Origin: Laburnicola sp. R22_1
Lineage: Eukaryota; Ascomycota; Dothideomycetes; Pleosporales; Didymosphaeriaceae
DNA: 64,000 nucleotides
Assembly: GCA_014281115.1 (NCBI GenBank)
Contig: JACONQ010000009.1
Span: 248,001 to 312,000 of the forward strand
Reading direction: 5' to 3'
Both the position numbers and the translations under genes were made by a program. Positions within the stretch are counted from its first letter, which is position 1. Every line of letters begins with the position of its first letter. Positions 34,225 through 45,228 of this stretch are shown here, piece by piece. The notes under the pieces are model-generated. The model was not told the origin of the DNA. It did not search any database and worked only from the letters and a program-made list of their open reading frames with translations.

Positions 34225-34508
34225 ACGTTTCGATGCCGCTCTCCAGTTCTATTCTTCAGTGCAAGCACCACACAGCCTTTCTCCACTTCCATTCATTCCT
34301 TTAAGTCATTCTTTGAACATTCTTTGACATCCATCCATTCAATCATTCAACACTGTCTTTCCAGATCACACCCTCCTTTCTTCACAAGGCCATTGTTGTC
34401 TAGTCCAGCTACTATTCACCAACAACGACTACATCTTCGAAGAACCGAGTTCCAGACCATCCATCGATACCCATTTTCCCACAAGATTTGACATCTTCCA
34501 CCCCCAAA

Positions 34509-35147
34509 ATGCTATCCAAGATCGCTGCCACTCTCTCCCTGGCCTCGGCCGCCCTCGCCACAGGCGTCTCCATCACCCCGCACGAACAATACTCGTCCTC
34601 AATCGGCGTCCTCGGCTGCCTCATCGACACCAACCGCGTCGCCTACTGGCCCATGCAACCCGACTGCAACAACCTCTGCAAAAAAGTCACCGCCAACGGG
34701 CGCTCCGTCTTCCTCCTCCAGATCGACACCTCGGGCGGCGCCTTCGACATCAGCTACGACGCGTGGAACTACCTTAACGTCGGCGCGAGCGCCAAGGAGC
34801 AGCCCACACAGGGTGGCGGCGTCCCCGCCGAGTACGAAGATGTCGACATGAGCAACTGCGCTGGCTTGATTAAGACGCCTGATGGGAAGCTGCCGCTCAT
34901 GGCGGCCAACTCGATTAACACGTACGTTAGCTGCCCGGCTGGCTCGTGGATCGCGGAGAATGCGGCGCTGTATAATATCCAGACTAGCGGGTGCATGTAT
35001 GGGTACAACGAAGTTTGCACGCTTGACCTTGCTGTTAGCAATCAGCCTTCGTGCCCGCATGTGCTCGGCGCTATGAACCCGCTCTCTGGGCTTCCTGTCA
35101 TGAACATCCAGTACGGCACTGGTCTTGAGGTTGCGTCGCCCATTTAA
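34509..35147 (+). CDS. Conserved fungal secreted protein, 212 aa
   Basis: The signal peptide is MLSKIAATLSLASAALATG; the mature part starts near VSITPHEQYSSSIGVLGC. WPMQPDCNNLCKKVTANGRSV and IDTSGGAFDISYDAWNYLNVG suggest a small double-psi beta-barrel-like (expansin/barwin-like) fold, with paired Cys and a Gly-Gly-Ala-x-Asp-x-Ser-Tyr-Asp loop; this fold is inference. The C-terminal half has further Cys (CAGL, SCPAGSW, GCMYGYNEVCTLD, PSCPHVLG). Homologues are widespread in ascomycetes, with no established function known to me. It may be a surface or effector-like protein. Confidence 0.75.
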   Translation: MLSKIAATLSLASAALATGVSITPHEQYSSSIGVLGCLIDTNRVAYWPMQPDCNNLCKKVTANGRSVFLLQIDTSGGAFDISYDAWNYLNVGASAKEQPTQGGGVPAEYEDVDMSNCAGLIKTPDGKLPLMAANSINTYVSCPAGSWIAENAALYNIQTSGCMYGYNEVCTLDLAVSNQPSCPHVLGAMNPLSGLPVMNIQYGTGLEVASPI

Positions 35148-35345
35148 ACTAGCTAGAAGCTGGTCATGCCTCGTTATGGCGCAACGACTCGCTGGCGTCG
35201 AGTCCGGGGTGGACGTCTATCGCATAGTTTTGTTTCTTGTTATTTTCTCTTTGGATGTATATAGATACTAGAAGTGCTCTGTATATATCGTATCGGACGG
35301 ATCTCACGAATAGCATAGCTTCCCGAAAATGTCACGCTGTTCTGC

Positions 35346-35351
35346 AAAAAA

Positions 35352-35386
<35 letters not shown>

Positions 35387-35395
35387 AAATAAAAA
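35346..35395. repeat. (AAAT)n microsatellite
   Basis: About ten AAAT units followed by AAAAATAAAAA, in the 3' flank of the secreted-protein gene. Confidence 0.9.
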
Positions 35396-36237
35396 TTCCC
35401 CCTCCTTCCCTTCTGCCTTTCCCAGTCTACGTCTTACGTCTCGTGCGATGCGATGCCTCAAAGTTGCCAAATGCTGAATTCATATCCTAGTTGACCTCTC
35501 GCACGACGTCCGCGTGACACACACACACAACACGCCTCACCCAAACCCTCACAAACAATACAGTACAAAGTGCGAAGCTCTCCGGAAATGAACCACGCAC
35601 CCCTTTCGCCCGAAACACAGCATCGCGTTGCGATGCGCAAAAAGTAAAAAGGGCAAAGGCAAAAGGCGAGTTTCGCATCGCGGGTGTCCGTCGTCCCAGG
35701 CGTTTGGGAATCTCCGGCTCTTTGAAACGAGCGCAGTGATGGGGCGTAGGCGTCGGACGGGAAACGCAGAATGGGACGAGGGCTAGCTTGATGCGGTTAG
35801 GGGAGTTGGTGTGGTGTGGTGTGCACCAGTGGGGGCGATCGTGAGCATGATAGGAAAGTGGGTTAGGTTGGGAGTTAGGGGAGGGGAGATTAGGGTGAGG
35901 TAGTGGCTTGCGAGGGTAGATTGCTTGGGGGGTGGAATTCTGATGGTGGTGTAGAGGTGTTGGTTGTAAGTGGTGGTGTGGAATAATATGCCGCTTCTAT
36001 TAGGTGATGTGCTTTTAGATAGGATATCGGATGCTAGGCCACTGTTGTGCGCGATGATGTAGCTCACGCGTCTTTGTTGGGCCTTTGTCGTCTTTGTTTG
36101 ATTCCTGGGAGATGGCGATTACTTGCTCTTGGTAACGTACGGGCTAAGCTACTTTTGGGTATGGTAGTTGAGGATAAATAGCTTTTTAACTATAATCAAG
36201 AAGACTTTGCGTACGTTAGGTATATAGTGTAATGATA
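35396..36237. other. Gene-free stretch before the TIR element
   Basis: No gene or RNA was recognised. The composition becomes AT-rich to the right, towards the element at 36238. Confidence 0.35.
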
Positions 36238-37305
36238 TGTGGCGTTAATTTAATCTACCTAGGGGTAGGACGACAAAGGCTTTCATCTCAAATAATATAA
36301 CAAAAAAAGCAGGGCCCCCTGCTTAGTAATCAAAAAGAGCGTAAAAAGGTGATTACAAAAGAAGCGCAAAAAATATAGTAATTAAATATAGTAGGCTACT
36401 TAAAACAAATAAGTAGAGGCAGTTTATACACCTGCCTAGGAAGGAGCTTTTTAACTTCGTCTCGTAGAGGCCTGTTCTCTTTGTGTCTGGGCAAGTTCCT
36501 CACAGTCCTATCTCCTTTCGAGTAGGTGTAGGAGGGCTATCATATAGTCGATGTGAGCCATTCGATAGCAAAACTGGGCGAGAAAGGTTTCCTAATCTCT
36601 GACCGGCGATACAGATCTTGGCTTTCTTAAGTAGAATTGCTAAATTCCAGTTCGCTTTTCATACCTGTTGTGTTAGAGAGTTAATCTTGTAGCCGACGTT
36701 TGGGGCCGTGTAGGAATTTCTTAATCCTTCTTCCCAATAAAATTGTCACAGGAATAGTACGGAGTACGGAGGTATAGAATTCATAAGCGAAGGTGCGGAT
36801 AGTGTGCTGAGATGCGTCTAGATAGCCTCATGCGCTAGTGACCCGGCGTACCTGCCACAAGAATCATATAATAAGACTCTAATAATACCATGTTCTTTCC
36901 TTCACTACTACTCTTTTTTACTAATGTCTAGCAGGATTAGAGTTTTTCGAGCGCTGTGAATATGATAGTGCCGACTGGAGTAGACCAAGCCCTCGAACAT
37001 TCACAGCCACAACTCGAGTAAAATTCAATATAGCGTCGAGTAGATATGGCACTGTATCTAGTTAGTGAATGAAGAATGAGACAAGTTTCGCGTGAAGGGC
37101 TGGGGTTCTGAGTCGTCTCCTTGATGATTAGTGCCATTTTTAGCACTAAAAATTCCATACTGCCAATTTTGTGCTAAATTAACAGACTATACATTGAATA
37201 ACGCTCTTTTTAATTACTAAGCAGGGGGCTCTGCTTTTTTTGTCATGTTATTTGAGATAAAAGCCTTTGTCGTCCTACCCCTAGGTAGATTCAATTAACG
37301 CCACA
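36238..37305. mobile_element. 1,068-bp element with about 105-bp terminal inverted repeats
   Basis: Left repeat about 36238-36342 and right repeat about 37201-37305 are inverted copies with few mismatches, flanked by TA at 36236-36237 and 37306-37307. Both start TGTGGCGTTAATT and share TCTACCTAGGGGTAGGACGA and a GC palindrome near GCAGGGCCCCCTGC (left copy). The interior is AT-rich. The only frame of note is a 73-aa minus-strand one at 36937-37158 without a recognised domain, so this is probably a non-autonomous DNA element. The ends do not resemble the pogo elements and lack the 17-bp repeat, so the superfamily is open. Confidence 0.85.
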
Positions 37306-37307
37306 TA

Positions 37308-37704
37308 CATTGAATGTATAGTTCTCGTGTGTCCTTAATTGCCAACTTTGTAGATAATGCTTCTAAGCGCTTAGTTACTTGTTAAACTAGGCCTATGTGA
37401 AGCATACGGATTGAATAGACAATCGAGAATTTCTTTACAATTACATAGCATACGTTCTTAGCCTCTCCTATTATATGAAGTATATCACCTTTAAGTAGTG
37501 AATTACTACCAAACAGAGTAGTATATCATCTATAAAGTGCAGATTTGACACGTTGACCTGTTAAATGCAGACACCTACGATTCCACGAACAACAGCTACA
37601 ATCTTAATCCTATCAACTTCACTTTCCCGTTAATTTACATAAATACATTGACACAAAAGTCGACAACTCGTCTCCAGCCATCGAACCATACCAATACTAC
37701 CACC
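37308..37704. other. AT-rich spacer and leader of the acidic-protein gene
   Basis: No gene is visible. The last 100 bp are CA-rich and look like a leader. Confidence 0.35.
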
Positions 37705-38307
37705 ATGCCACGAAATCAAGCCAATGCTAACGAACCGCGTTACGTTTATCACATTGTTGCATACCCAGAGGGGGGCGACGAAGAGATGGGAAGACATCGA
37801 ACTGGGCTAGTCTCACCAAACGCATTAGACTATATAAATGCATTGAGAACGCTCATCGAAAATTCAAGGGCAGCTGATGCTCAAGACGCCGCTAATTCAA
37901 GAGTCGATCACGGAGGCGATAATGGTGCACTGACCAATGGTGTGGACGGAGATAGTGAAGACTCCCAGGATGGCCCCGCTTGGTGGTTTGAAGATCATCC
38001 TCAGGATGAAACTATGGACGTTATAACGAGTATGGCGGAAGATAATGATGGTGGTTTAGTCTTCCTAAACGATGAAGAGACTATGTTTATAAGTGAGGGC
38101 TGTAAGTGTCTACTTCGGTTCCAATTTCCTAGTCGACTACTCATGTAAGAATAATACGCTAATTTGAATACAGTGATGGATGTACTCGATTCGGGACCAG
38201 ATCCTCCCGAGCCAAACGAGTCTCCCGAGCCAAGCGAGTCAAGTTCTTCTGATGAGGACGAAAGCGAAGATGGAGAGCAAGACGAGAACATGTCCGATAT
38301 AGATTAG
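37705..38307 (+). CDS. Acidic low-complexity protein, 176 aa, unknown
   Basis: Exons 37705-38101 and 38174-38307; intron 38102-38173 with GTAAGT and a TACAG acceptor, in phase. The N-terminus MPRNQANANEPRYVYHIVAYPEGG has a compact YVYHIVAYPEGGDEEMGRHRTGLVS stretch. The rest is rich in Asp/Glu/Ser, ending PPEPNESPEPSESSSS and EDGEQDENMSDID. There is no signal peptide or known domain. An acidic nuclear or chaperone-like role could be guessed but is not supported. It sits between an inverted-repeat element and a tandem-repeat block, so it may be a lineage-specific gene. Confidence 0.6.
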
Positions 38308-38575
38308 GACGACTACGGCTCTGTTTCCAATGAGATTGAGGAAATCAATTCAACATATATTTGAGAAAGAGGCAACGTATGATCTCACATTCAACAGACG
38401 AGGTAATTATGTCGCCAATATAAGAAGGTCGAGGCTGTAAGATGCGAGTGTTCGCTACATTTAAAGCATGGTAATGAATAGGCAATCGAGAATCTCATTG
38501 CAATCACATAGAATAATTTATTGACCTTCTGCATTCCATACCAAACTGTCACTTCTAGTAGTGAATTGCTAGCAA

Positions 38576-39150
38576 GAGTTCACGTCGCCAAGGAGTTAGT
38601 GATGGATGACTACCTTGGGTACATTTGACATTGCGGTCCTCGCTTTCTATAGGTTGATCACATCCTGCAGTGGTAAGAGCTCACGTCGCGGAGTTAGTGA
38701 TGGATGAGTTAACCACACCCCACCTTAGTACGAGCTCGCGTCGCATAAGGAGTTCGTGATTAACAACTCTATCGAAATCCTCGCTTTATATAAGTCGACT
38801 ATACCCCACCGTTGTATGAGCTCGCGTCGCCAAGGAGTCAGTGATGGATAACTACCTTGGGTATATTTAACATTACGGTCCTCGCTTTCTATAGGTTAAT
38901 CACATCCCGCAGTGGTAAGAGCTTACGTCGCACGCGGAGTCAGTGATAGACAAGTTAACCACACCCCGCCTTGGTACGAGCTTACGTCGCATAAGGAGTT
39001 AGTGATTGACAACTCTATCGAAATCCTCGCTTTATATAAGTTGACTATACCCCACCGTGGTATGAGCTCGCGTCGTACAAGGACCCGGCTTCCAATGAGC
39101 CGACCACATCCCGCCGTGGTAGTTGCTCGCGTCGTACGAGGAGTCAGTAC
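38576..39150. repeat. Nested tandem repeat, about 244-bp units with internal subrepeats
   Basis: Long units start at about 38576, 38818 and 39064 (the last one partial). Each contains three versions of a shorter unit around GAGCTCGCGTCGC, followed by AAGGAGTCAGTGAT-like words, ATCACATCCCGC and CCTCGCTTTATATAAG. The copies differ mostly by C/T and G/A. Confidence 0.85.
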
Positions 39151-39457
39151 CCGAAAGCGCGCTCCAAACGGCATGCTCGTGCTTTGTTCCACATTCCACA
39201 TGGAGCTTGGGCGCTGAAAGTCTAGACGAAACATTTGAAGGCAAAAGTCTATGACCTGAGATAGCATTAAAGATGCAACGTGAGTGGAAGGGCAGGACGA
39301 CTGAATCGCGAGGATCGAACGCTCAGTGCTGCGCCGCACCGCGTAACACAGTCAGCTCATTCTTGCTCCCCACGCCCATCGCCGCACTTCTGATACCTTC
39401 TACTCCGCAGTGTCCGCCAAATATAATCTATAACAGGAAACACACGCGCCCCACCAA
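39151..39457. other. Short spacer
   Basis: About 300 bp between the repeat block and the metzincin pseudogene, with no gene seen. Confidence 0.35.
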
Positions 39458-40841
39458 CTAACCCCCTCCCACCCTCCTATCACGCCACGCCCTCGCTTTC
39501 TCCTCATCCCACCCATAAAACCTCCTAACAAACGCCGCATCCTTTTCACTTACCCTTGTTGGAAGAAAAATCCTCCAGTCACTTGCAGGTACCTTTTTGC
39601 CCTCCGCATCCTTCTCTATCCTTACCAACGCCGAGTCGTCAACATTAGCATGCTCCTCCGTCTCATAACTCCCCGTCATAGACGGATACATCATAATCGA
39701 GTCGATGTCGAAGCCACCTGGGCCATCAAAGATGGGCTTGGTTAAGGGGTCGAGGCTGTCGCCTTTGACTGGAGGGAGAGGTGGAAAGTTAATCACGATT
39801 TGGTATGCTGATTTGGAATGGTTGTGCTGGGGGGATTACGTACCGTAATCTGAGCTTGGGGCTCCGTACTCTTGCGCGAGGTCCCGGTCTGTGCATAACA
39901 AGTCCAGAGCTGCTTGTTCGTCGAGAGCAGGGCGGCCGTTCTGGAGATGGGTCACTGCGTCGGTAATGTCGACGAGGTTGTGGCAGCGGAACTCGATGTG
40001 GTCGTCGCGGTCCCAACGCTGATGTTCGTGCGAGAGACCGAGGACGGCCCAAATGTTAGTGACCAGCCGCGGATGCAGTATGTATGCAAATGATTCGAGA
40101 CTCACCATGACCAAACTCATGCGCAATATGCGCCGCCGTCGCCTCGTCCCCCACCAACATGCCGTGCCTCCCCGCCTTAGCATCGTGCTCTTCAGCCCTA
40201 TACCCCAACGTCGCCAGCGCCACCATCCCATTCAACTTGATATCATCCACCAAATGGATCGCAAGCGCATCTTTTGGAATCTTCGCAGTGTTCTATTCAC
40301 AATGCAGGTCTCTCTCGAGGAGGGGTTGGTTCTCCAGCCCATACGTGTACTGCGTGAAGCAGTAGTCGTTCGGGTCTTTTGGGCATTGGATATCGAGACT
40401 GTGGCGGGTTGAGGGGCTTGCTTTGCCGCCGAGTGCCGTGGCCCAGAGGTCGAGTGCGGACTCAACTTTGCAGTCTGTGATTCTGTCGGATGAACGCTTG
40501 TCGACGAAGCAGTAGGGGATGCGGCGGACGTAGCATTGGTTTGGGTATCAGATGCCGGCGCGGAAGGGCCAAGGGGTGATGGGGTTGCCGGTGGTGCTGC
40601 TGGATGTTATGACTGTGTTAAGGGAGTGTTAGTCATGTCTTGCTGTAGGGGTCTATGATGGTAGGATTCTGTGTTACTTATACTCTGCGTAGCCCGTCTG
40701 GGGATTGTTGGACTTGGCTTCAGAGACGTTGAATGAGGCGGGTGTGTTGGAAGTATTCCTTCTGGAGCCGGAAATCCAGCTCGAAGCTAGGACGGATTCA
40801 ATCATGATGATATATGCTAACAACATAGTAGAGAGCTTCAT
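39458..40841 (-). pseudogene. Secreted metzincin (astacin-like) metalloprotease relic
   Basis: The signal peptide is MKLSTMLLAYIIMIESVLA (from 40841). Further on one frame gives RIPYCFVDKRSSDRITDCK, AHIAHEFGH and, after an apparent intron, VLGLSHEHQRWDRDD. Together these form the HExxHxxGxxHE zinc site of metzincins, followed later by SIMMYPSM (a Met-turn-like motif) and a C-terminal part ending at 39458. Two in-frame stops (G-I-TGA-Y-P and C-E-TAG-N-T) are each one C-to-T step from CGA or CAG. The intron between HEFGH and VLGL lacks an AG acceptor, and the first intron cannot be joined in phase. It is therefore most likely dead. Confidence 0.7.
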
Positions 40842-41428
40842 TGAGAAAATAAATGATCTGGCGTGAGGTTGATCGAGCTAGCGGACAGGTAACACGGAGG
40901 CCAGACTGCGGCTGAGTTGGTCTATAAATCTAAGCAAAAAGGTCACCAAAGGTGAAGTACCAGTTCCTCGGGGCGAGTCTTACCAAAGCAAATGTAGCGT
41001 CAACATCATCACGAAACTTTAGAAACCCAGTGTGAGGTTCCCATTTCACGCAAGTCGGAATTTGCCATGCTTTCACAACTACAACACCTTCACATCACCG
41101 AGCAATCCTCAAGCACACATCAAACCCCTTAAACCAGCGTTGAAATCGTCAAACCCGACCAAATTCATTGATGAGCCAAGTACCCATCCATCCAATCTCT
41201 ACATCATTCATAAAAAAAACAAAGCACACTCATATCCGCATAGCAACAACCTACCTAGCGTCCCGCCCACCAGCACCCAGATAGATTCATAACGTCGTGA
41301 TCATGATCCGCCCATCACGCCATCTACAAATCTTCGCATAGCAATACAAGTCGTAAACCGCAACCCAAAAAAAAAACCAGGCAATTCACTTCAAACCCCC
41401 ACCAAGTACAGCAGAACCTCAGACACAC
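40842..41428. other. Intergenic region
   Basis: Between the metzincin pseudogene and the 3' end of the SprT-like gene. No gene was recognised. Confidence 0.4.
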
Positions 41429-43354
41429 TTACTCTCTTTCACATATCCACCCCCCATACGTCCTCCAATCATCATAATCATACTCATACTCATCCGAATA
41501 CCCCCTCCCCCTCCCAAGATACGAGTCCCCCGCCGTAGCCGCCACCGCAGCAGCAGCAGCCGCAGCCCTCATCTCGACCTCCTCCCCGGGGCCCCACGGC
41601 AACCCCAAATACCCCTGTGGCCTCCCCAACCCCTGCAACCCCATGCCCAACCCCATAGTAGGCGGGCTTAAACTCCGCTGTTGCAGTCCCGCGCCGCCCA
41701 CAGTCCCATACATCCCACCAGGCACAGCGTACATCCCGCTAGCCACCAAGTCCCTCCTCGCCTGACTAACCTCATACTTGAGCGCGCTGCTCTGCTGCAA
41801 GAGGTCGAAGAAGCGCGGTTTATGCCCCAAGAGATCGCTCTCCAGCTTCGCGAGGTTCGACGGCTCGACGGGGGGCGCAGCGGGCCCCACGCCCATCCAA
41901 TCTGCGTCAGGCACGCGAGCAAGGAACTTGCGTGTCCACGTTTTGAGTTCGCCGTCGGGTTCGCCGCCTGCATAGAGTTCTGTGAGCAGCCCGACGGGGT
42001 CTTCGTGCGTGATGCTGTGCTTGTACATGCGGTCGAGGGCGACGCCTCTGAGCTCGTCGAAGCCCATTAGCGCGCCCATTTTGTAGATGCGCATGTCGGT
42101 GAGGAGATAGGGCTCGGAGCCTGTCGGGGACTTGATCACGGGAGGGCCTTTTCTGCCTAGCGCGTGGATGTGCTTTGGGTCCGGGCCGTACGAGTCTGTG
42201 TGCAGGAGCTCCAGGAAACGCATAAAGGTATCCTTGTCGACTTTCTCGTGGATCTCCATGTAGCGCGACCCGGCTTTTTCAAACGCCCGCCGTATGCTGA
42301 AGAAGTTGTCGATGTGGCTGGCTGGGACGAGGACGGGACGGTCTTGGAAGATGAGCTCGTTCGACTTGGTTGATGGGGTGGCCTCTGCGCGGGGTACCTC
42401 TTCAAGGATATGGCGGTGATCGTTGTATATTTGAACCGAAGACGCATGAAGGGCATCCGGGAGATTGAGAAGCGGCTTGCACACTCCACCGTACCACTCG
42501 TCAATCTCTCCTTCGGATAATGCATCGACGTCAGAGTAGCAGTGGCTACAGTACCACATTTCCTTACCTCGGCGCCGGTGATAAGGCTTGCGTTGCTGGC
42601 AGTAGTCATCGTAGAAAAGGCGTGACTGTCCGAGAGTGTGACCGAAGTCGAGTGGGGTGAGAGGTCGGCCGTGGACATCGGACAGCTTCTTGATGGCGAG
42701 CAAGATCTTGCCGAAATGCTGCCCGTGATCAAGACGTCCATAGCCCGACTCTTTCTCAGTTTGTGGACCACAAGCAACTAGAAAGTATGCATGAATCATA
42801 TGGTGAATCAACACACCGACAAGGTCGCGGGATCTAGCATGCTGAAGGGTGAGCTTGTTGAGGTTGATCGAGATCCGCTTCACTTTCGGGTCGAGACATC
42901 CCTGGGAATGAGTCGCCCCAGACACATCAGGCCCTAGTTTTCTGAAGTCCAGATAGACGGCATTCTTCAAGTGGCCAGCGAACAAAATCTCATCCAGCTT
43001 ATTGAAGATGCGGTACGGAATTTCGCTGGTATGCCCTTCCCTCTCAAGCGATGCCGCCCGTATGCGGACGTTCTTCAAGAGAGCCGCTGCATCAGGAGAA
43101 TTCTTGGGATCTAGGTGGTCGACGATGAAAGCGACCGCCCAGTCGATGTTCCACCCCAGGTTCCGGTCACACTTGAGTCGAGGATCCTGTAGTTTAAGTG
43201 CGGGTGCAGGTAATGGACGAGGGGCACGGGATGGTAGGTGGCGGTAGTACAATTCGGGGTCAGAGTCGTGCTGGTATGGGTGATACGGAGAGTATCTCGG
43301 TGTGACCGCAGCTCGGTCAACAACTTGACTAAGGTGTGTAGGACCGAATGTCAT
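41429..43354 (-). CDS. SprT-like protein with altered zinc motif and BTB-like region
   Basis: 641 aa, no intron. Residues about 100-300 resemble a SprT-like domain: LDEILFAGHLKNAVYLDF, then LVGVLIHHMIHAYFLVACG where active SprT/Spartan proteins have HExxH. Next come GRLDHGQHFGKILLAIKKL and a Cys pair (WYCSHCYSDVD). The catalytic Glu is replaced by His (HHMIH), so peptidase activity is doubtful. About residues 340-480 (VLVPASHIDNFFSIRRAFEKAG, YKMGALMGFDELRGVALDRMY) look like a divergent BTB/POZ domain; this is inference. The C-terminus is Gly/Tyr/Ala-rich. Function unknown; possibly a scaffold in DNA-protein crosslink handling or a ubiquitin pathway. Confidence 0.7.
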   Translation of the reverse strand: MTFGPTHLSQVVDRAAVTPRYSPYHPYQHDSDPELYYRHLPSRAPRPLPAPALKLQDPRLKCDRNLGWNIDWAVAFIVDHLDPKNSPDAAALLKNVRIRAASLEREGHTSEIPYRIFNKLDEILFAGHLKNAVYLDFRKLGPDVSGATHSQGCLDPKVKRISINLNKLTLQHARSRDLVGVLIHHMIHAYFLVACGPQTEKESGYGRLDHGQHFGKILLAIKKLSDVHGRPLTPLDFGHTLGQSRLFYDDYCQQRKPYHRRRGKEMWYCSHCYSDVDALSEGEIDEWYGGVCKPLLNLPDALHASSVQIYNDHRHILEEVPRAEATPSTKSNELIFQDRPVLVPASHIDNFFSIRRAFEKAGSRYMEIHEKVDKDTFMRFLELLHTDSYGPDPKHIHALGRKGPPVIKSPTGSEPYLLTDMRIYKMGALMGFDELRGVALDRMYKHSITHEDPVGLLTELYAGGEPDGELKTWTRKFLARVPDADWMGVGPAAPPVEPSNLAKLESDLLGHKPRFFDLLQQSSALKYEVSQARRDLVASGMYAVPGGMYGTVGGAGLQQRSLSPPTMGLGMGLQGLGRPQGYLGLPWGPGEEVEMRAAAAAAAVAATAGDSYLGRGRGYSDEYEYDYDDWRTYGGWICERE

Positions 43355-44283
43355 TAGGGCGTAAGCGAGTAGTATGCAGCTAAATCAAGTAGTGCAGCCA
43401 TACGCGTGTGTAGGAGAAGTGGGTCACTCTCAGTCCGGCGATAAGCTGCTTATATAGTCGAATAGGTTGGGACGTTGTTCAGGAGCGAACACTGCTTCGC
43501 ACTGCGCAATCTTGACGTTGGCTTGTGGGTGGCCTGGGAATGCCAATCGACGAGTAACCCATCTTGCTCAGGTAGTAGGATGTTATTGGTGACACGTACG
43601 TTGTTTGCCATGTAAAATCGAACCGCGTTTGGTCAAGCGGTCGAATCGTGAACGAACCCTGTTGTCATTAGCCCATGACAACCCAAAAATCGAGCGGAAG
43701 TGACAGTATGATGGTTCGCCCAGACCATGTAGCTGGCCGCGGGAGTACGACCGTGCTAGGTGTCAGACAAAATATCGTGGACCATTGCCGAAACAGAAAG
43801 TCACGATGGTGACTCAAGGTCGAAATGTGCGTTGTTTTTGGGTTTTGACCGTCGGGTCGGGCGGCACAAAAGGGGTATGGAGCCCGACAGAGGGCATCGT
43901 TGCGGTTGCGGACGGAAGCGACGGGGGACGCAAATATGTGAACCAGAAGAACGGAACGAGGCTGAGTAGTAGTCGTGAAAATCAATATATTCGCAGAACC
44001 AAGAAAGACACCAGAGGAACATCCAGTATAGTGAAACAAGAACTGAAATATACATAATATAGCCCAGCGCCCTAGAGTCGCGGCGCTGCTATCATTACCA
44101 TGGGCGCTTCCCATATCAATGGCGCTAGCAAATCAGCTGTTCGCTCCCGAATCATACGTTTGTCATCTCTTCTCGAGGACGTGGTGCGAAGGACTTCGTC
44201 TGTACGATATAGTAAAAGCTAGCACAACAATCCCCCTTGCAGGCAATCGCACTCACGAGGCTATTATCGCTGGCACCAACGGC
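43355..44283. other. Gene-free stretch
   Basis: Several overlapping short frames on both strands without motifs. It contains the promoter of the SprT-like gene and the 3' flank of the Mpv17-like gene. Confidence 0.35.
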
Positions 44284-45228
44284 CTAGTAGTCGCGTCGAG
44301 GCGCTAGACCCGAAGACCCGGGAGGGTATTGAGAGCCAGAAGGATAATCAGCCTGACCCCTGCCGCCCATGTCTCGGCCACTCATGTCCCTGTCCCGGCC
44401 GCTGCCGTCGCCGTAGTGCTTCCGTCTCAGGGCAGCAAGCCTCTTCTTCTTGGTGTGCGCGTTGACGTAGGTACCAATTATAAAGCCGATGATGTTGAAG
44501 AAGGGTACCCAGGTGTGCTCGGGTAGGAATTGCTGGGCGAAGGCCAGGGAAATGGGCGATACGACCCAGCTGACCTTCATGACGGGCATGAAACCGGCCT
44601 TCACCGTGGCGCGAACCTGGTGGAAGGTGCGGGCACCTGCAATGACGGCCATGGACACTAAGTATATCGAGTTCTGGATGGGTGAAATCTGGACGCGTCA
44701 GCAGGCTTGCGGCACAGGCACGGCGCACAGGCTCACAATTAGGTTGCTGATGAGAATCTGCATGATCTTGGCCTTGAGGCTCTTGCGCCCGCGGAAGATC
44801 TTCTGGAGCATGCTGATCAGGACGTGGCCGAGCGGGGCACTGATAAAGGCGCCGTAGAGAGCCATCTTGGGGACGCGAGAGGTAAAGTAGTTGCCGTGCT
44901 TGCTCCGATCATGGGCAATCCACGAGGCGAGGAACTCCTGCAGGCCCGATAGGGCGCCCGAGGTAAGCATCTTGGTGCGCAGAGGGTTCTCCTGCAGCTG
45001 CTGTAGGTAGGCCTGGCGGGCGTCCAGTCAGTACGGATGCGCGCGCACGGCAGCCAATTGCGCGCCACTCACCGCGAGATAGCCGTTTGCGCTGCTCTGG
45101 CCCTTGGTGATGGCCTCGCCGACATTCTTGAGCAGGTCGTCCTTGCCCTTGGCCATGGCTTCGGCAGCTGTGTCCGCCACGGACTCGGTCGACGACTTGA
45201 CCGTCTCCTTCTCGAACTTGACGGACAT
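44284..45228 (-). CDS. Mpv17/PMP22-family membrane protein
   Basis: Exons 45073-45228, 44737-45012 and 44284-44688; introns 45013-45072 and 44689-44736. The product has 278 aa. After an N-terminal helix, AYLQQLQENPLRTKMLTSGALSGLQEFLASWIA is the start of the Mpv17 fold. YGAFISAPLGHVLI, QNSIYLVSMAVIAGARTFHQV, VMKVSWVVSPISLAFAQQFLP and WVPFFNIIGFIIGTYVN give the four membrane segments and the WxxxSP motif. The Lys/Arg-rich C-terminal tail is longer than usual. Such proteins sit in the peroxisomal or inner mitochondrial membrane. I chose Met 45228 because the upstream extension is low-complexity. Confidence 0.88.

Noticed and set aside
36937..37158. 73-aa frame inside the inverted-repeat element as a possible transposase
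   Set aside because: No DDE or other transposase motif, and far too short; left as part of a non-autonomous element.
38912..39217. Plus-strand frame inside the tandem-repeat block
   Set aside because: The open frame follows from repeat periodicity; the repeat units shift frame between copies, so coding is unlikely.
43620..43680. tRNA-like GGTCAAGCGGTCGAATC
   Set aside because: No cloverleaf could be drawn from the surrounding bases.
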